Positions 1 to 8,822 are shown, numbered from the stretch's first letter. The stretch: 64,000 nt of DNA from Bacillus sp. S/N-304-OC-R1 (GCF_019749375.1 NZ_JACWFE010000004.1:124001-188000), one strand, 5' to 3'. A program made the numbers and translations. Notes: a model not told the origin generated them from the letters alone.

Positions 1-2
1 GT

Positions 3-65
3 ATTTACGAAGTGGAATCTGGTATGGATATGAATAAAATTATATCGATCATCTTTCCAAAATAA
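3..65 (+). CDS. C-terminal tail of a gene entering from the left edge
   Basis: An open frame runs from base 3 to a TAA at 63-65, reading about 20 residues ending IISIIFPK, and is followed within 12 bases by a hairpin with a T-run. That arrangement is what the end of a gene looks like, but too little remains to identify the product. Confidence is low because a short open frame at an edge can arise by chance. Confidence 0.35.
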   Translation: MYEVESGMDMNKIISIIFPK

Positions 66-75
66 AATGAATGAC

Positions 76-107
76 ATGCATCCTGTAATCAGGCTGCATT
101 TTTTTAT
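76..107 (+). terminator. Rho-independent terminator
   Basis: The arms at 76-85 and 90-99 pair over about 10 bp with one mismatch around a 4-base loop, followed by a run of T from 99. It would end the gene entering from the left. Confidence 0.7.
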
Positions 108-115
108 TTTTGCTT

Positions 116-451
116 TCATTTATGAATAAAAACCTCAATACCAATTGGAACTAAAGACGATAATTCTAGTACATCGTGATTAAACATTCGAATACATCCA
201 TGCGAAACAAACCTACCGATTGAAGCTGGATTATTTGTTCCATGAATGCCGTAATGAGGTTTTGATAGCCCCATCCAAAGCACTCCGAATGGTCCACCGG
301 GATTAGGCTGCTTGTTGATAATCGTATATGTTCCTGTAGGTGTTGGTGACAATATTTTTCCCACGGCAATCGGGTAAGTTTTTAAAAGTCTGTTTCCATT
401 AAAAAGTTTTAATTGATGCTTTGATGTTGAAACATCGATCCATTTCACCAT
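116..451 (-). CDS. L,D-transpeptidase, YkuD family, single domain
   Basis: The protein of about 111 residues is a minimal YkuD catalytic domain. It carries the family signature [20 protein letters not shown], with the catalytic Cys in SHGCIRM and the first conserved His in YGIHG. The family makes 3-3 cross-links in peptidoglycan or modifies spore cortex and envelope. There is no LysM domain, signal peptide or membrane segment, unlike the larger B. subtilis YkuD. The ATG at 451 is chosen because GTGGAG sits 9 bases upstream of it; an in-frame GTG at 466 would overlap that ribosome binding site. It stands alone on the minus strand. Family assignment is firm; the cellular role is inferred. Confidence 0.88.
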   Translation of the reverse strand: MVKWIDVSTSKHQLKLFNGNRLLKTYPIAVGKILSPTPTGTYTIINKQPNPGGPFGVLWMGLSKPHYGIHGTNNPASIGRFVSHGCIRMFNHDVLELSSLVPIGIEVFIHK

Positions 452-509
452 GATGACCAACTCCACTTTTTAATACTATATGTAGGAAACTAGGCACTTG
501 TGAATAGGA

Positions 510-565
510 ACCCAGATTAAGATTCCTAGTGATTGAACAGCCAATTCTAGGTGCTTAATCTGGGT
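510..565. repeat. Large imperfect inverted repeat between genes
   Basis: The arms ACCCAGATTAAG (510-521) and CTTAATCTGGGT (554-565) pair perfectly, with a second inner pairing of CCTAG and CTAGG. No clear T-run follows on either strand, so it is not a typical terminator. It lies between the L,D-transpeptidase and the YjcZ gene and could be an RNA stem or a dispersed palindromic element. Confidence 0.6.
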
Positions 566-589
566 ACTGTAATCAATTGGTTTCATAGG

Positions 590-691
590 TTAATAACCCA
601 TGTAAGATGCACCAATAATTATTAAGAGGATAAAAAGAACAACAATTAAAGCAAAGCCGCTTCTCATTCCTCCATGACCATGAGATTCCAT
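590..691 (-). CDS. YjcZ-family sporulation-associated microprotein, 33 aa
   Basis: A 33-residue reading frame starts at ATG 689-691 and stops with TAA at 590-592. The N-terminus is Gly- and His-rich (MESHGHGGMRSGF), followed by one hydrophobic segment (ALIVVLFILLIIIGASY). This is the layout of YjcZ/YrhC-type tiny membrane proteins common in spore-forming Bacillaceae. A strong Shine-Dalgarno (AAAGGTGGTGAAAGG) lies just upstream, which supports translation. It is monocistronic. The function in the family is poorly known and linked to sporulation and germination only by expression data in relatives. Confidence 0.85.
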   Translation of the reverse strand: MESHGHGGMRSGFALIVVLFILLIIIGASYMGY

Positions 692-930
692 ACCTTTCAC
701 CACCTTTATATTAATTAGTACAAAGTATGCAAATGTAATCCTTTTTGAAATGGACAAATATTGAATTAATTTATTGCTGCGTCATTTTTCATGGATTGTT
801 TTGAAGAATCAGCACTTTTCTATAAAGTTATGAAACTTTTTATTATGGCTAACAGTTCCTCTATGAAGAATTTTCTGAAAAATGATTGTATCATTTGTCG
901 AAATGTGTTATTTTATTAACGTGATGAAAA

Positions 931-946
931 TGAAGTGTAAACTTCA
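931..946 (+). promoter_or_regulatory. Palindrome, candidate operator for the RpiR regulator
   Basis: TGAAGT-GTAA-ACTTCA is a perfect 6-bp inverted repeat 50 bases upstream of the rpiR-type gene. MurR/RpiR regulators commonly bind such palindromes at their own promoter, so autoregulation is a reasonable inference. A half-site like GCTTCA recurs about 25 bases downstream. Confidence 0.4.
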
Positions 947-995
947 CTGATTAAACCAACTTAAAGCCTACGCTTCATTTCAAAGGGAGATTTCC

Positions 996-1856
996 ATGGA
1001 ATTAAAGAAAATTATCCTTTATAAATACAATGAACTATCAAAGGGGCAGCAAAAAGTGGCTAACTATTTGCTCGAAATGCCGAAGGATTTTGCTATGAAG
1101 TCTGCAAATGAAATCGGTACCAAAGCAGGAGTTAGTGAAACGACAGTGATACGTTTTTGTTATGCGATTAATCTTTCTGGTTATTCCGATTTGCAAAAGA
1201 AAGTTCGTGAACAGCTGCTATTTCAGGAAAGCAGTCTTGGGGAATATCATTCTACCAAGCTGCAATTAGCAGAGGAGCCTAACTTTTTTGCCAAAGTGAT
1301 GGAAAAGGATAGGGAACAAATTAAGGAAATGATGGCACTTATCAATGAAGATCAATTAAACCAATTAGTTGATCAGATTGTTAAGGCAGATGCGATTTAT
1401 ATTTCAGGATTAGGAACATCTTTTCCTGCAGCAAACTGGTTGTCATTTACACTTGGACTCGTTAAGGATCGCGTAAAAATAGTTAGGTCTGACACAGACG
1501 ATATTGTATTTACTCTAAGTGGAATGAATAACCAATCTGTTATGATTGCCATTTCGTTTCATCGCTATTTAAAAGAAACGATTAAAATTGGCCGGCTGGC
1601 AAAAAAGCAAGGAGCATATATTGTTGGGATTACAGATTCCCCGAATGCACCAGTAAGTGAATTTTCCGATATGTTATTTCCAATATTTCCATTTAAGAAA
1701 TCTTCAATTGATACAACAACTGCTCTATTTTCTTTTTTAAACGCAGTTGTAGCCGGGGTAACAGTCAAAAATTCAAATCATTTTGAAAAACGTAAAGAAC
1801 AATATGAAGAATTATTTAAGGATGATTTCTTTGTAGATGGAGGAGATGCGATATGA
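996..1856 (+). CDS. MurR/RpiR family transcriptional regulator
   Basis: The 286-residue protein has an N-terminal RpiR-type helix-turn-helix (about residues 1-77, with SETTVIRFCYAINLSGYSDL as the recognition region) and a SIS sugar-isomerase-like effector domain (about 110-240, ISGLGTSFPAANW). RpiR family members sense small phosphorylated or amino-sugar-like ligands. It is the first gene of a tight cluster: its stop overlaps the start of the M20 gene as ATGA. It probably controls the downstream genes for D-amino-acid conversion. The start is ATG 996 behind AAAGGGAG. Confidence 0.9.
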   Translation: MELKKIILYKYNELSKGQQKVANYLLEMPKDFAMKSANEIGTKAGVSETTVIRFCYAINLSGYSDLQKKVREQLLFQESSLGEYHSTKLQLAEEPNFFAKVMEKDREQIKEMMALINEDQLNQLVDQIVKADAIYISGLGTSFPAANWLSFTLGLVKDRVKIVRSDTDDIVFTLSGMNNQSVMIAISFHRYLKETIKIGRLAKKQGAYIVGITDSPNAPVSEFSDMLFPIFPFKKSSIDTTTALFSFLNAVVAGVTVKNSNHFEKRKEQYEELFKDDFFVDGGDAI

Positions 1857-2989
1857 AAAGGGAAATTGCTCAGCTAAGACCCACAATTGAGTCCCTATTT
1901 GATCACTTTCATCAGAACCCTGAAGTAAGCTGGGAAGAGTTCAAAACGACTGAATTTATTCAATCGTTTTTACAGGAGCAAGGGTTTAATGTGCAAACCT
2001 TTGATGATTGTACAGGTCTAGTAGTGGAGGCTGGAAGCGGGGATTTCTGTATCGGATTACGAACAGATATGGATGCGCTTTGGCAGGAAGTAAATGGCAT
2101 CTATAAAGCAAATCACTCATGTGGTCACGATGCTCATATGACAATGGTTATTGGAGCAATGCTCCTTCTGAAAAACTTAAATATGCTAGAAAAAGGTAAG
2201 TTTAAGTTTATTTTTCAGCCAGCCGAAGAAAAAGGAACTGGTGCGTTGAAAATGGTGGAGAAGAAGGTTGTCGACGATGTTGATTTTCTTTATGGGGTTC
2301 ATTTAAGACCGATTCAGGAGCTTGAGGATGGCTGTGCTGTACCAGCGATCTATCATGGAGCTGCCAAGTTCATGACAGGCGAAATTATTGGTGAGGATGC
2401 ACATGGTGCAAGACCACATCTTGGTCAAAATGCGATCGAAATTGGAGCAGCCATTGTAAATGAGATAAAGGGAATTCATTTAGATCCAATGGTTCCGTAT
2501 ACAGCGAAAATGACTAAATTTCATGCTGGGGGAGATTCAGGGAATATTATTCCTGGAAAAGCAGTCTTCAGTCTTGATTTAAGAGCACAAACGAATAAAG
2601 TAATGGAAGAACTAACGAAGAAGGTTGAAAATATTTTTAAAGGTGTAAGTTCACTTTATGGAGTAGACATAACTTTTGAAACAAAAGCAAATGTAGCTGC
2701 AGCTGAGGTTAATTTAGAAGCAGTACAATATATGAAACAAGCGATACGGGATACGTTAGGTGAAAAAGGATCAAAAGAACCGGTCATTTCATCTGGTGGG
2801 GAAGATTTTCACTTTTATACTTTAAGAAAGCCAAGCGTTAAAGCGACAATGCTAGGTCTTGGATGCGGATTAACACCTGGACTTCATCATCCTAACATGA
2901 CATTTAATCGTGAAGCTATATTCTCAGGAATAGAAATTCTAACGAAAACCATTATAAACACACTTGAGAGACAACAAGAAGGTGAATGA
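1853..2989 (+). CDS. M20 amidohydrolase, probable N-succinyl-L-amino-acid desuccinylase
   Basis: At 378 residues it has the length and motifs of M20 aminoacylases: the metal site NHSCGHDAHM, the catalytic acid pair in FQPAEEKGTGA, and SSGGEDFHFYT near the C-terminus. It resembles B. subtilis AmhX. In Geobacillus kaustophilus an M20 enzyme encoded beside a racemase and an acetyltransferase removes succinate from N-succinyl-L-amino acids. The same three-gene set is present here, which supports that role over general peptide hydrolysis. The start codon overlaps the rpiR stop, showing translational coupling. The M20 family is certain; the substrate is inferred from context. Confidence 0.88.
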   Translation: MKREIAQLRPTIESLFDHFHQNPEVSWEEFKTTEFIQSFLQEQGFNVQTFDDCTGLVVEAGSGDFCIGLRTDMDALWQEVNGIYKANHSCGHDAHMTMVIGAMLLLKNLNMLEKGKFKFIFQPAEEKGTGALKMVEKKVVDDVDFLYGVHLRPIQELEDGCAVPAIYHGAAKFMTGEIIGEDAHGARPHLGQNAIEIGAAIVNEIKGIHLDPMVPYTAKMTKFHAGGDSGNIIPGKAVFSLDLRAQTNKVMEELTKKVENIFKGVSSLYGVDITFETKANVAAAEVNLEAVQYMKQAIRDTLGEKGSKEPVISSGGEDFHFYTLRKPSVKATMLGLGCGLTPGLHHPNMTFNREAIFSGIEILTKTIINTLERQQEGE

Positions 2990-2991
2990 AC

Positions 2992-3834
2992 ATGAATGAA
3001 AGTCTTGAAATACGTACTTTACACAGCAGCAATGAAATGAAGCTTGTTCAACAGTTAGAGGAAGAGGTTTGGAAGATGAGTGCAATTCCAATTCATCAAA
3101 CTGTGACAGCTGCCAAAAATGGCGGAATTATGTTAGGTGCTTTCCATCAGGAGAAGCTCGTTGGCTTCAGCTATGGATTTGCCGGATTTGATAAAAAGCA
3201 AACCTATCTATGCTCCCATATGCTCGGAATCCACCCCGAGTATCAGGATCAAGGAATTGGTGCAAAATTAAAGGAAGAACAAAAAAGAGTTGCCGCAGAA
3301 TTAGGCTATGACCAAATCATATGGACTTTTGATCCATTAGAAACACGTAATGCCTACTTGAATATGAATAAGCTTCGTGGAATCTGCTCCACCTATTTTG
3401 AGAATTGCTATGGAGAAATGGATGATGGGCTTAATAAAGGCTTGCCATCTGACCGCTTTAAGATAGATTGGTGGATTAATAGCGAGCATGTTGAGAACAG
3501 CAAAGGCTTAGATGAAATTCAATCTAAGGAAGGCATCGAACTTTTCAGCTGGGCGCTGACTAGCAGTGGAATGCCTAAATTAGGGGATATCGAACACGGT
3601 TTACAGCAATATTCTCAATACAATCAGCCATTGCTTGTGCCAGTGCCTGTCAATATTCAGGAATTAAAAAAAGCTGACAGTGAACTAGCTTTAGATTGGC
3701 GCATGAAGACGAGAAGAATTTTTCAAGAGCTTTTTAAAGCAGGCTATGCAGCTGTTTCTTTACAAAAAACAGACGGAGAACCAGTGCATTTTTATGTGCT
3801 CGTTAAAGTGCAGCAATTGAGAATTAACAAGTAG
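2992..3834 (+). CDS. GNAT acyltransferase, probable succinyl-CoA:D-amino-acid N-succinyltransferase
   Basis: The 280-residue protein has a GNAT fold in its first half: CoA-binding motif A is seen as GIHPEYQDQGIGAKLKEEQ near residue 80, preceded by a beta strand SHMLG. The C-terminal half is family-specific. Its position between an M20 deacylase and an N-succinylamino-acid racemase matches the known D- to L-amino-acid conversion operon, where the GNAT enzyme succinylates the D-amino acid. ATG 2992 is preferred over ATG 2986 because AAGGTG sits 7 bases upstream of it. The substrate is inferred. Confidence 0.85.
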   Translation: MNESLEIRTLHSSNEMKLVQQLEEEVWKMSAIPIHQTVTAAKNGGIMLGAFHQEKLVGFSYGFAGFDKKQTYLCSHMLGIHPEYQDQGIGAKLKEEQKRVAAELGYDQIIWTFDPLETRNAYLNMNKLRGICSTYFENCYGEMDDGLNKGLPSDRFKIDWWINSEHVENSKGLDEIQSKEGIELFSWALTSSGMPKLGDIEHGLQQYSQYNQPLLVPVPVNIQELKKADSELALDWRMKTRRIFQELFKAGYAAVSLQKTDGEPVHFYVLVKVQQLRINK

Positions 3835-3852
3835 AAAAGGTGGATACCAATT

Positions 3853-4959
3853 ATGAAGATTAAAGAAATTACATTAAGACATTTAAAAATGAGAATGAAA
3901 TCTCCATTTACAACAAGCTTTGGGACGATGCAGGACCGAGAGTTCATTTTACTCGAAGCAAAAGATGAAAATGGAAATAGCGGGTGGGGAGAATCTGTTG
4001 CTTTCCATTCTCCTTGGTATAACGAAGAAACACTAAAAACAAATTGGCATATGCTTGAGGATTTCCTGATTCCAGCGATATTAAACAAAGATATTAAGCA
4101 TCCAGATGAAGTTTCTGACATGTTCTCCTATATTCGCAAAAATAATATGGCGAAATCAACTGTTGAGGGAGCGATTTGGGATCTGTATTCACAGGAAAAA
4201 GGCATTTCTTTAGCAAAAGCACTGGGCGGCGAAAAAACAAAAATTGAAGTCGGTATTAGTATTGGCATTCAGAATACAGTGGACGATCTTCTCAAATTAA
4301 TTGACGGATATGTAACAGAGGGCTATAAACGCATGAAAGTCAAAATCAAGCCAGGCTGGGACGTTGATGTCATGAGAGAAGTCCGTAAGCATTTCCCTCA
4401 TGTGCCTTTAATGGCAGATGCCAATTCAGCATACCGTTTAGAAGATATTGACCAATTACGCGCTTTGGATGAGTTTGATCTAATGATGATTGAACAGCCT
4501 TTAGCATCTGACGATATTATTGATCATGCTACACTTCAAAAACAAATTAATACACCAGTTTGCTTAGATGAAAGTATTCATTCTTATGAAGATACTCGTA
4601 AAGCAATTGAATTAGGAAGCTGCAAAATTATTAACATCAAGATTGGCCGCGTAGGTGGGTTAACGGAATCAAAGAAAATCCACGACCTTTGCCAGCAGCA
4701 TAATATTCCTGTCTGGTGCGGTGGAATGCTTGAATCAGGTATTGGACGAGCACATAATGTTGCTCTGACAACGTTAGATAATTTCATCCTGCCAGGAGAC
4801 ACAGCTGGATCTTCGCGCTATTGGGACAAGGATATTATCGATCCAGAAGTAGTTGTGAAAGATGGCTATATTACAGTTCCAGACGTTCCTGGAATCGGGT
4901 ATTCACCGAATAGGGAGACGATTAAACAATTTACTGTTAGTGAAAAAACTTTTTCTTAA
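3853..4959 (+). CDS. menC: N-succinylamino-acid racemase / o-succinylbenzoate synthase family enzyme
   Basis: This is a 368-residue enolase-superfamily protein of the MenC type 2 (NSAR/OSBS) group. It shows the KxK catalytic motif (MKVKIKPG), the metal ligands in [14 protein letters not shown] and CLDESI, and the second catalytic Lys in [10 protein letters not shown]. Family members either make o-succinylbenzoate for menaquinone or racemise N-succinylamino acids. There is no other menaquinone gene nearby, while a GNAT succinyltransferase and an M20 desuccinylase are directly upstream, so racemase activity is the likelier role. The symbol menC reflects the family name only. Confidence 0.88.
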   Translation: MKIKEITLRHLKMRMKSPFTTSFGTMQDREFILLEAKDENGNSGWGESVAFHSPWYNEETLKTNWHMLEDFLIPAILNKDIKHPDEVSDMFSYIRKNNMAKSTVEGAIWDLYSQEKGISLAKALGGEKTKIEVGISIGIQNTVDDLLKLIDGYVTEGYKRMKVKIKPGWDVDVMREVRKHFPHVPLMADANSAYRLEDIDQLRALDEFDLMMIEQPLASDDIIDHATLQKQINTPVCLDESIHSYEDTRKAIELGSCKIINIKIGRVGGLTESKKIHDLCQQHNIPVWCGGMLESGIGRAHNVALTTLDNFILPGDTAGSSRYWDKDIIDPEVVVKDGYITVPDVPGIGYSPNRETIKQFTVSEKTFS

Positions 4960-5045
4960 TGATTTTACAAGGAGAGAAGTACCATTGCATGGCTTCCTCT
5001 CCTTTAAAATAAATTATCAAAAAATTCAATTTAATGGGGGCTTTT

Positions 5046-6125
5046 ATGAAAAAAAGTATTCAACTTGCAGGGGCATATATTGGTACGATTGTTGGTGCTG
5101 GGTTTGCTTCTGGACAAGAAGTTTTGCAGTTCTTTACGAGCTTTGGAGTTATTGGATTCGCAGGTGCTGCTGTAGCGACATTTCTATTTGCATTTTTAGG
5201 AATGCAAATTACTCAAATCGGAAGCAGATTACAAACACATTCACATAAAGATGTTGTGTATAGTATTTGTGGAAAATATCTTGGAATTGCAGTAGATGTC
5301 ATCATTACATTCTTCTTATTCGGAGTTGCCGTGATCATGTTTGCCGGTGCAGGAGCAACCTTCCAGCAGCAGTTTGGTATTCCAAGTTTCGTTGGCAGCT
5401 TGATTATGGTAGCGCTAACAATCTTTGCTTGTTTATTCAATGTTGAAAGAGTAATTAACATTATTGCTGCTGCAACACCTGTATTAATTGCATTAGTACT
5501 TATTATTGCTGCGTATTCACTATTTACGATGGATACAAGCTTTGCAGAGCTTCAAGCAATTTCTGAAGGACAAAAATCAGCAGCATCTAACTGGTTTGTT
5601 TCAGGGCTTTTGTATGTATCATTTAACATCGTATGTGGTATTCCAATGCTTGCTGTTATGGGCGGAACAACGAAAAATGCTAAGATTGCAGGAATGGGCG
5701 GAATTTTAGGCGGATTAGGATTAGGATTAATGCTAATCTTAATTAACCTAGGGATGTTTACTAGACTTGACGCAGTTGGAAGTCTTGATATTCCAATGCT
5801 TTACTTAGCAAATGAAATTTCTCCTATTATCGGAATTATTATGTCTATTGTTCTATTAGCGATGATTTTCAACACGGCAGTAGGGATGCTTTATGGCTTC
5901 TCAGTACGTGTATTGAAGCCTGGAACACCAAAGTTTAAAGGCTTTGTAACTGTCGTTGGTTTAGCAGGATTTGCTGCAAGCTTTGTAGGCTTCACGAAAC
6001 TAGTAGGAACACTATATCCAATCACTGGTTACCTAGGCTTTGCATTAATGGCTGCAGTTGTGGTTGCATGGGTTAGAGGAAGAAAAATCAATCATAACGA
6101 GCAATTAGAAAAGAAAGCTTCTTAA
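5046..6125 (+). CDS. YkvI-type membrane transporter, APC superfamily
   Basis: The 359-residue protein has about ten hydrophobic segments and begins with the Na+-coupled APC-type first helix (YIGTIVGAGFASGQEVLQFF). It resembles B. subtilis YkvI, an uncharacterised relative of branched-chain amino acid carriers. It is the last gene of the rpiR-M20-GNAT-racemase cluster, 86 bases after the racemase, and is followed by a terminator. An amino acid, or N-acyl amino acid, is the likely substrate. ATG 5046 is chosen because GGGGG lies 5 bases upstream; an earlier ATG at 5034 overlaps that site. Confidence 0.85.
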   Translation: MKKSIQLAGAYIGTIVGAGFASGQEVLQFFTSFGVIGFAGAAVATFLFAFLGMQITQIGSRLQTHSHKDVVYSICGKYLGIAVDVIITFFLFGVAVIMFAGAGATFQQQFGIPSFVGSLIMVALTIFACLFNVERVINIIAAATPVLIALVLIIAAYSLFTMDTSFAELQAISEGQKSAASNWFVSGLLYVSFNIVCGIPMLAVMGGTTKNAKIAGMGGILGGLGLGLMLILINLGMFTRLDAVGSLDIPMLYLANEISPIIGIIMSIVLLAMIFNTAVGMLYGFSVRVLKPGTPKFKGFVTVVGLAGFAASFVGFTKLVGTLYPITGYLGFALMAAVVVAWVRGRKINHNEQLEKKAS

Positions 6126-6142
6126 TAGAAATTAGGATTTAG

Positions 6143-6170
6143 AACTCTCCAAACTTTTGGAGAGTTTTTT
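6143..6170 (+). terminator. Rho-independent terminator of the racemase operon
   Basis: AACTCTCCAAA pairs with TTTGGAGAGTT, followed by a T-run to 6170. It ends the operon that starts at 996. Confidence 0.85.
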
Positions 6171-6180
6171 CGATAAATGC

Positions 6181-6222
6181 AAAAGCCAGTCCAATTATTT
6201 TTAAAAAATTGGACTGGCTTTT
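6181..6222. terminator. Bidirectional terminator
   Basis: The arms at 6181-6196 and 6207-6222 pair perfectly over 16 bp (AAAAGCCAGTCCAATT). A and T runs on both sides suit termination in both directions, between the convergent YkvI and IclR genes. Confidence 0.85.
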
Positions 6223-6231
6223 AAATAAGCC

Positions 6232-6969
6232 TTATCGTCTAGAACCTAATTTTACCGATATATGTTTTGCAGTTTCTATTACCTTTTTAATTAAATAATC
6301 CTGTCTCTCTTGCGTTAAATTGAAGTTAACATAACCAATGCTGATTGCGCCAATTAAGTCATTCCACTGGTTAAAGATCGGCGCAGCAACAGATGATGTT
6401 CCTTCTGTTCTTTCACCATTGCTAAATCCATATCCTTGCGTCCTTGTTTGCTGAAGAACATTTAAGAATTTTTGTTTCTCTTCCTCTGCGATGATTGCTT
6501 GAACAATTTTCTGCATTTCCTCTTTAGGCATATAAGCAAGCATTGCTTTATTAGCTGCCCCGATATTCATCGGGATCCGAATCCCTAATTGGTCATTAAT
6601 CCGAATCGGATTAGTAGGGCAGTCAATTCTTTCAACAATGATGGATTCGAGGCCAATGCACTTGCTGTAATAGATGCTTTCTTCAACCTCAATCATAAGC
6701 CTTTCCATTTCAGGACGAATTAAGTTAACAAAATCGAAACTATCATATAGCTGTAAGCCATACTCTAGCCATGTGTTGCCTAAAGAATAGAGTTTAGAAT
6801 CAGGGTCTTGCTGAACAAGCCCATGTTTTTTCATTGCTTGTAAAAGCCGGTGCATCGTACTTGCAGGCAGATCGCATTCTTTTGATAAGTCAGTAATGGA
6901 TAACCACATTTTATCTGGGCTGTTGGCTAAAGCCTTCGTTACCTGCATTGCGCGGTCTATCGTTTGCAT
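6232..6969 (-). CDS. IclR family transcriptional regulator
   Basis: The 245-residue protein has an N-terminal winged helix (about residues 1-65, LPASTMHRLLQAMKKHGLV) and a C-terminal IclR effector domain (about 75-240). It is divergent from the amidinotransferase-permease-RocB cluster and most likely controls it. ATG 6969 is preferred because GGGAG lies 8 bases upstream; the earlier in-frame ATG at 6984 overlaps that ribosome binding site. Inverted GGAAT/ATTCC repeats lie in the intergenic region. Confidence 0.9.
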   Translation of the reverse strand: MQTIDRAMQVTKALANSPDKMWLSITDLSKECDLPASTMHRLLQAMKKHGLVQQDPDSKLYSLGNTWLEYGLQLYDSFDFVNLIRPEMERLMIEVEESIYYSKCIGLESIIVERIDCPTNPIRINDQLGIRIPMNIGAANKAMLAYMPKEEMQKIVQAIIAEEEKQKFLNVLQQTRTQGYGFSNGERTEGTSSVAAPIFNQWNDLIGAISIGYVNFNLTQERQDYLIKKVIETAKHISVKLGSRR

Positions 6970-7050
6970 AAATTTATCTCCCATTCCATTTTATAATTCT
7001 ATTATATATAAAAATTGCTAAATGAAAAGATTCCATCAATTCGAAAAATA

Positions 7051-7079
7051 TTGACACGCAAAAATATCTATTATAATAT
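7051..7079 (+). promoter_or_regulatory. SigA-type promoter of the arginine-derivative operon
   Basis: TTGACA at 7051-7056 is followed by TAATAT at 7074-7079 with 17-bp spacing; an overlapping TATAAT at 7072-7077 would give 15 bp. It lies 63 bases before the first gene. Confidence 0.75.
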
Positions 7080-7090
7080 CATAAGTATAA

Positions 7091-7127
7091 AATTCCTTTC
7101 AGAGGAATTAGATTCCGATAGATGGAA
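7091..7127 (+). promoter_or_regulatory. Overlapping inverted repeats, candidate IclR operator
   Basis: AATTCCT-N5-AGGAATT (7091-7109) is a perfect 7-bp inverted repeat. It overlaps GGAAT-TAG-ATTCC (7104-7116) and TTCC-N7-GGAA. These sit directly downstream of the -10 box, where a repressor would block transcription. Binding by the divergent IclR protein is inferred. Confidence 0.5.
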
Positions 7128-7141
7128 AAGGAGGAGTTCGG

Positions 7142-8014
7142 GTGGATTATTGTCAATCAATGTACAAACAACTGCGAACTGTTATTGTAAAACATCCCAA
7201 TGAGGCTTTTAAGAGCCAGGAACACTTAAATAAAGAATGGGAAAGATTTAATTATTTAGAAGAGCCAAACTTTGCTGAAGCTCAAAAGGAATATGAAGAG
7301 TTCCTTTCTATTCTTCGTAAACATGTGGATACAATTGAATTTTTACCAGCTTCAGATGAAGTCGGATTAGATTCTCTTTATGCCCATGATCCTGTTAAGT
7401 TCACAGGTAAAGGTGCAATGATATTGAAATCAGGAAAAAAACTGCGTCAAAATGAAGCAGTTATTTATAAACAATTTCTTCAAGAGAAAAACATTCCAAT
7501 TATTGGCGAACTAACGGGGGATGCGGTAGCTGACGGCGGAGATATTGTGTGGCTTGATGACCGGACAATACTTGTTGGAAGAGGTTATCGAACAAATGAT
7601 GAGGCCATTCGCCAAATTAAAGAAATGACAAAAGATTTAGTAGACGAATTTATTGTTGTCCAGCTTCCGCACGATCAAGGAGAAAATGAATGTCTGCACT
7701 TAATGTCATTTATCAGCATGGTAGATTCAGATTTAGCTGTTGTGTATTCAAGATTAATGCCTGTATTTATGAGACAGCTTTTAGTAGAGAAAGGCATTCA
7801 ATTTGTAGAAGTTCCAGAAGAAGAGTATTTAACCCTAGGCTGTAATGTATTAGCTCTAGCACCGAGAGTTTGTGTAATACCTGCTGGAAACCCATCAACA
7901 AAGGAGCAATTACTTGCGGCTGGTGCTACTGTATATGAATATCAAGGTCGTGAAATCTCTTACTTAGGTACAGGCGGTCCAACTTGCCTTACTTGTCCGG
8001 TAGTTCGTAATTAA
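7142..8014 (+). CDS. Amidinotransferase/DDAH-fold guanidine-group hydrolase
   Basis: The 290-residue protein belongs to the pentein (amidinotransferase) superfamily. A YAHDPVKF segment, the DGGDIVWLD motif and a C-terminal Cys cluster (GGPTCLTCP) match the substrate-binding and nucleophile positions of dimethylarginine or arginine hydrolases. The usual His before the catalytic Cys is Thr here (GPTCLT). The start is GTG 7142, seven bases after AAGGAGG. A second pentein enzyme, an arginine-type permease and RocB follow, so a role in arginine, methylarginine or citrulline use is inferred. Confidence 0.8.
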   Translation: MDYCQSMYKQLRTVIVKHPNEAFKSQEHLNKEWERFNYLEEPNFAEAQKEYEEFLSILRKHVDTIEFLPASDEVGLDSLYAHDPVKFTGKGAMILKSGKKLRQNEAVIYKQFLQEKNIPIIGELTGDAVADGGDIVWLDDRTILVGRGYRTNDEAIRQIKEMTKDLVDEFIVVQLPHDQGENECLHLMSFISMVDSDLAVVYSRLMPVFMRQLLVEKGIQFVEVPEEEYLTLGCNVLALAPRVCVIPAGNPSTKEQLLAAGATVYEYQGREISYLGTGGPTCLTCPVVRN

Positions 8015-8060
8015 AAAATTCATACTATTTTCATAGATACAAATATTAGGAGGAAATGAA

Positions 8061-8822
8061 ATGTTCAAAAATACAATTGTTAAAACACCTGGAGATACTT
8101 ATATTAACGGATTAACAACTTCAGATTTAGGAACACCTATTTATGAAAAGACTTTAGAACAGCATGCAGCTTATATCGAAGCACTTAAAAAGTGTAATGT
8201 TGAAGTTCATGTAATGCCTAAAAACAACGATTTCCCAGATTCAACTTTCGTTGAGGACACAGCCGTATTAACAGCTGAATTCGCTGTGATCTCTAATCCT
8301 GGCGCAGATTCAAGAAATAGAGAAATCGTTGAAATGGAGCCAGCTATTAAAGGCTTCTACGATAAAATTTATTATATTAAATCACCAGGTTTACTTGATG
8401 GCGGTGACGTCCTGCAGGCTGATGATCATTTCTATATCGGTATTTCAGAACGTACAAATCAAGAAGGTGCAGAACAGTTAAAAGAGATCTTAGAGTCCGA
8501 AAACTACAAAGCTACTATTGTTCCGCTTAAAGAATTTTTCCACTTAAAAACAGGAATTGCCTACTTAGGGAACAATAAAATGGTTGTAGCTGGCGAGTTC
8601 ATTGATCATCCGGATTTTGCATCTTATGACAAAATCATCGTTCCAGCTGAAGAAACATATGCAGCAAACTGTATACAAGTAAATGACTATGTAATTATTC
8701 CAGCTGGTTTCCCACAAACAAAGAAACTAATTAACGATGCTGGCTATGAAACAATCGAACTTGAAATGTCAGAGTTCCGCAAGTTAGATGGCGGGTTAAG
8801 CTGCTTATCATTACGATTCTAA
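8061..8822 (+). CDS. Dimethylarginine dimethylaminohydrolase (DDAH) homologue
   Basis: The protein of 253 residues matches bacterial DDAH in length. It has the substrate-binding segment PDSTFVEDTAV, GLLDGGDVLQ, the catalytic His in EFFHLKTG, and the Cys nucleophile in GGLSCLSLRF at the C-terminus. DDAH hydrolyses methylated arginines to citrulline plus a methylamine. It lies 46 bases after the other pentein gene with AGGAGG upstream. Free methylarginines come from protein turnover in eukaryotes and soil, which would make this a scavenging route. Family is clear; substrate preference is not proven by sequence. Confidence 0.85.
   Translation: MFKNTIVKTPGDTYINGLTTSDLGTPIYEKTLEQHAAYIEALKKCNVEVHVMPKNNDFPDSTFVEDTAVLTAEFAVISNPGADSRNREIVEMEPAIKGFYDKIYYIKSPGLLDGGDVLQADDHFYIGISERTNQEGAEQLKEILESENYKATIVPLKEFFHLKTGIAYLGNNKMVVAGEFIDHPDFASYDKIIVPAEETYAANCIQVNDYVIIPAGFPQTKKLINDAGYETIELEMSEFRKLDGGLSCLSLRF

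Noticed and set aside
896-925. SigA promoter for the RpiR gene (TTGTCG ... TATTAA)
   Set aside because: Spacing between the boxes is too short or the boxes are too degenerate to support a call.
3792-4121. 109-codon minus-strand frame over the racemase start
   Set aside because: Antisense shadow of the racemase gene with no ribosome binding site.
4862-5248. 128-codon open frame between the racemase and YkvI genes
   Set aside because: It overlaps both genes in another frame and is low-complexity without a start site.
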